NCBI GenBank assembly: GCA_016866415.1
Contig: VGML01000110.1
Location: 1 to 6,883, forward strand
Length of the DNA stretch: 6,883 nt
Direction: 5' to 3'
DNA from: Bacteroidota bacterium
GTDB lineage: Bacteria; Bacteroidota; Bacteroidia; Flavobacteriales_D; Crocinitomicaceae
Position 1 is the first letter of the stretch; the number at the start of each line of letters is the position of its first letter. Position numbers and translations under genes: made by a program. Under the pieces are notes generated by a model. That model worked only from the letters and a program-made list of their open reading frames with translations. It did no database searches and was not told the DNA's origin. Positions 4,990 through 6,883 of the stretch are shown here, piece by piece.

Positions 4990-6119
4990 CTATAATACTT
5001 TTGTCGTTCAGAAATATAGTAAAGAACAGGCATCAATAAGGCGTAAAATAAGTCCCAAAAAAGAAAATAACGCACAAAACCTTTCTCTTTCAACTGACTC
5101 AAACAACGCCCTTGTATCCACCATTTATAGAGAATAACAACTAGAAATAAAATGGCACTGAAGATGCGAAAGTTCTCACTAAAGAGCAAAGGAACAAATG
5201 AAAACCACATCATTAATAAGGAGAACGGATATATTCCTAACAACCACTTTTTAATAACCTTATAACGGCTAGACGTCGAGTAATGCCTCGTCTTTTGACG
5301 AATCCATCTTGACCAACTTGGCGCAGCAGCTGAATAACAAAACGAATTCGGATTGATATTAATTGTGTAATTCGACTTTTTGGCAGCTTCTTGTATAAAT
5401 AAATCATCATCACCAGATGGCAATGCATAATGTGATCGAAAACCATTCACCGAATCAAAAACACGCTTGGAATATGCCATATTTCTTCCAACACCCATAT
5501 ATGGAAGTTTCGCCAGTGCCATTGAAAAGTAACTCACACCAATCCACGCTGTGTCAAATCGAATTAAACGATTCAAAAATCCTTTACTTTTCAAGTAAGG
5601 ACCATATCCAATGACGATTTGTTTGGAAGATGTAAAGCGCGATGCCATTTGACGAATCCATCGGTTGCTGGTAGGCTTGCAATCTGCATCCGTTAATAAA
5701 AAATGATCGTATTTTGCCGCTTTTATAGCAAGTGTGATTGGTAATTTCTTTCCCAGTCGCAAATGTCTGTTTCGACCTAATTCAACCACACGCAAATTAG
5801 CGTACTGCCTACTAAATGCTGTCAACAACCAACCACTATCGTCAATCGATTGATTATTGACCACAATCACTTCGTATTCGGGATAGTCCTGACTTAAAAT
5901 TACAGGTAAGTTATCATACAAATTATCCGATTCATTTCGAGCCGCAATGATGATACTAACAGGTACCAAAGGCTGATCAGAAAATGATTGATCTTCTTTG
6001 TAAAAAGCAAATTTAGCGTGAATGAAGGAGACGTAAATAAACTGAACAACCAAGAATAAAATAAACACACCAAAAATGATGGTAAAAAGACTTAACTCAG
6101 GCTCTGGTATAATTGTCAT
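4983..6119 (-). CDS. Membrane-anchored family 2 glycosyltransferase
   Basis: Inverting GT-A glycosyltransferase of 378 aa from ATG 6117-6119. An N-terminal membrane helix (10-34) is followed by the catalytic domain: VSIIIAARNES (54-64), VVNNQSIDDS (86-95, with Asn where the nucleotide-binding Asp is usual), GKK (123-125), the metal-binding TDADC (D144, D146), GVGRNMAY, GDDD (D237-D239, probable catalytic base region) and QKTRH (275-279). Three C-terminal membrane helices (about 292-314, 319-334, 352-369) follow. This layout matches processive or lipid-linked GT2 enzymes acting at the cytoplasmic face. Donor and acceptor are unknown; envelope polysaccharide or glycolipid synthesis is a reasonable inference. 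A TTG six codons upstream (6135-6137) is less likely as start because it lies in the putative promoter box. It is the first gene of the leftward cluster, ahead of the sigma factor. Confidence 0.9.
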   Translation of the reverse strand: MTIIPEPELSLFTIIFGVFILFLVVQFIYVSFIHAKFAFYKEDQSFSDQPLVPVSIIIAARNESDNLYDNLPVILSQDYPEYEVIVVNNQSIDDSGWLLTAFSRQYANLRVVELGRNRHLRLGKKLPITLAIKAAKYDHFLLTDADCKPTSNRWIRQMASRFTSSKQIVIGYGPYLKSKGFLNRLIRFDTAWIGVSYFSMALAKLPYMGVGRNMAYSKRVFDSVNGFRSHYALPSGDDDLFIQEAAKKSNYTININPNSFCYSAAAPSWSRWIRQKTRHYSTSSRYKVIKKWLLGIYPFSLLMMWFSFVPLLFSENFRIFSAILFLVVILYKWWIQGRCLSQLKEKGFVRYFLFWDLFYALLMPVLYYISERQKYYRW

Positions 6120-6134
6120 CTTACTAATTGAATA

Positions 6135-6142
6135 CAAAGATG
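6135..6142 (-). promoter_or_regulatory. Candidate -7 box for the glycosyltransferase cluster
   Basis: On the minus strand this reads CATCTTTG, a 7/8 match to the Bacteroidota -7 consensus TAnnTTTG, about 16 bp ahead of the ATG at 6119. No TTTG lies at the normal -33 spacing, so the call is weak. Confidence 0.35.
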
Positions 6143-6163
6143 AACTGACAAATTAAATAGCCG

Positions 6164-6171
6164 TATCTTTG
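6164..6171 (+). promoter_or_regulatory. Candidate -7 box of the tgt promoter
   Basis: TATCTTTG is an exact match to the Bacteroidota -7 consensus TAnnTTTG, 24 bp before the tgt ATG, which implies a short leader of about 20 nt. The -33 element is poor: only a CTG at 6145-6147 is near the expected place. Confidence 0.5.
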
Positions 6172-6195
6172 CTGAAGGTATTTTTCAACATTTTT

Positions 6196-6883
6196 ATGCA
6201 CTTTGACCTGATTCATCAAGATTCATCCACGAAAGCAAGAGCAGGATTGCTACATACAGAACATGGGACCATTGAAACACCCATTTTTATGCCCGTTGGA
6301 ACTGCTGGAACCGTCAAAGGTGTTCATCAGCAAGAATTAAGAGATGATGTTCAAGCGCAAATAATTTTAGGAAACACGTACCATCTTTTTTTGCGACCAG
6401 GAACGGAAGTTATTGAAAAAGCTGGAGGTTTACACCAATTTATCGGTTGGGAAAGACCAATTTTAACGGACAGTGGTGGTTATCAGGTTTATTCATTGTC
6501 TGGAACAAGGAAAATTAAAGAAGAAGGCGTGAAATTTCAATCCCATTTGGATGGAAGTTATCACGTTTTTACTCCTGAAAGAGCGATTGATATCCAACGT
6601 TCAATTGGTGCTGACATCATCATGGCTTTTGATGAATGCACCCCTTATCCTTGTGAGTACGATTATGCCAAACGATCCATGCACATGACACATCGCTGGC
6701 TGAAACGATGTTTCGAACAAATGGAGCGAACTGAACCGAAATATGGTTACGAGCAGGCATTATTTCCAATAGTTCAAGGAAGTGTCTACAAAGATCTAAG
6801 AACGGAATCCGCAGAAACAATTGCTTCTTATGAAGCTGTTGGAAATGCCATTGGCGGGCTTTCAGTTGGAGAACCTGAGCAAG
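6196..6883 (+). CDS. tgt: Queuine tRNA-ribosyltransferase Tgt (3' end outside window)
   Basis: tRNA-guanine transglycosylase. It swaps G34 for preQ1 (in bacteria) in tRNAs with GUN anticodons (Asp, Asn, His, Tyr) on the way to queuosine. The window holds 229 codons; the family is about 370-380 aa, so roughly 60% is present. It starts MHFDLIHQD and contains TDSGGYQV with D92 (equivalent to Asp102 of the Zymomonas enzyme), FDECTP with D146 (equivalent to Asp156), PIVQGS with Q194, and the base-binding AIGGLSVGE at 218-226. The nucleophilic Asp, the zinc site (CxCx2C...H) and the C-terminus are beyond the edge and cannot be checked. ATG 6196 is the natural start, followed at once by family sequence. 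It is divergent from the glycosyltransferase cluster and starts its own rightward transcript. Confidence 0.96.
   Translation, partial: MHFDLIHQDSSTKARAGLLHTEHGTIETPIFMPVGTAGTVKGVHQQELRDDVQAQIILGNTYHLFLRPGTEVIEKAGGLHQFIGWERPILTDSGGYQVYSLSGTRKIKEEGVKFQSHLDGSYHVFTPERAIDIQRSIGADIIMAFDECTPYPCEYDYAKRSMHMTHRWLKRCFEQMERTEPKYGYEQALFPIVQGSVYKDLRTESAETIASYEAVGNAIGGLSVGEPEQ

Noticed and set aside
5237..5614. Open frames at 5237-5446 (minus) and 5417-5614 (plus)
   Set aside because: Both overlap the glycosyltransferase core in other frames; the real frame carries the GDDD and GVGRN motifs there.
6120..6137. TTG start adding six residues to the glycosyltransferase
   Set aside because: The ATG at 6117-6119 is available, and the TTG falls inside the candidate -7 box.
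6620..6820. 66-codon leftward open frame
   Set aside because: It is antisense to tgt, whose FDECTP and PIVQGS motifs are encoded here.

Overview
The window looks like chromosomal DNA from a member of the Bacteroidota, most likely an AT-rich flavobacterium-type organism; a Crocinitomicaceae/Fluviicola-like source is possible but is only a guess. The reasons are the low GC content, start codons without clear Shine-Dalgarno sequences, a TAnnTTTG-type -7 box ahead of tgt, a Bacteroidota-style Lnt with a GVE motif, and a small standalone GIY-YIG nuclease present in more than one copy.

Bases 1-600 are the accessory and most interesting part. They hold two tandem copies (period 347 bp) of one module: a small GIY-YIG nuclease gene, then a tRNA-like tail, then a terminator. 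The tail looks like a tRNA that has lost its 5' end. It has a D-arm 3' strand (GAGCA), a GC-rich palindrome where the anticodon arm should be, an AGGTC variable loop, a perfect T arm with TTCGAAT, and an acceptor 3' strand. CCA follows in copy 1 only. The first 127 aligned bases (coding) are identical between copies. All ten differences fall after that, and four of them form two compensatory base-pair changes in the T stem. Copy 1 is cut by the window edge; copy 2 is complete but stops seven codons earlier.

Bases 648-3771 hold a leftward PPP-type metallophosphatase, a 185-bp divergent intergenic region, and a rightward pair, lnt (apolipoprotein N-acyltransferase) and apaG.

Bases 3768-6119 are a tight leftward cluster transcribed in the order family 2 glycosyltransferase, ECF-type sigma factor, rsmG (16S rRNA G527 methyltransferase). 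Neighbouring genes overlap by 7 and 11 bp. The rsmG and apaG stop codons share a palindromic TTAA.

At the right edge tgt (queuine tRNA-ribosyltransferase) starts at 6196, divergent from the glycosyltransferase, and runs off the window after 229 codons. Its 76-bp divergent upstream region carries mirror-image -7-like boxes. Apart from the GIY-YIG modules, the genes are ordinary housekeeping functions: envelope lipoprotein maturation, rRNA and tRNA modification, transcription and glycosyl transfer. No gene-free stretch exceeds 300 bp; the two longest, 478-647 and 1560-1744, are described below.
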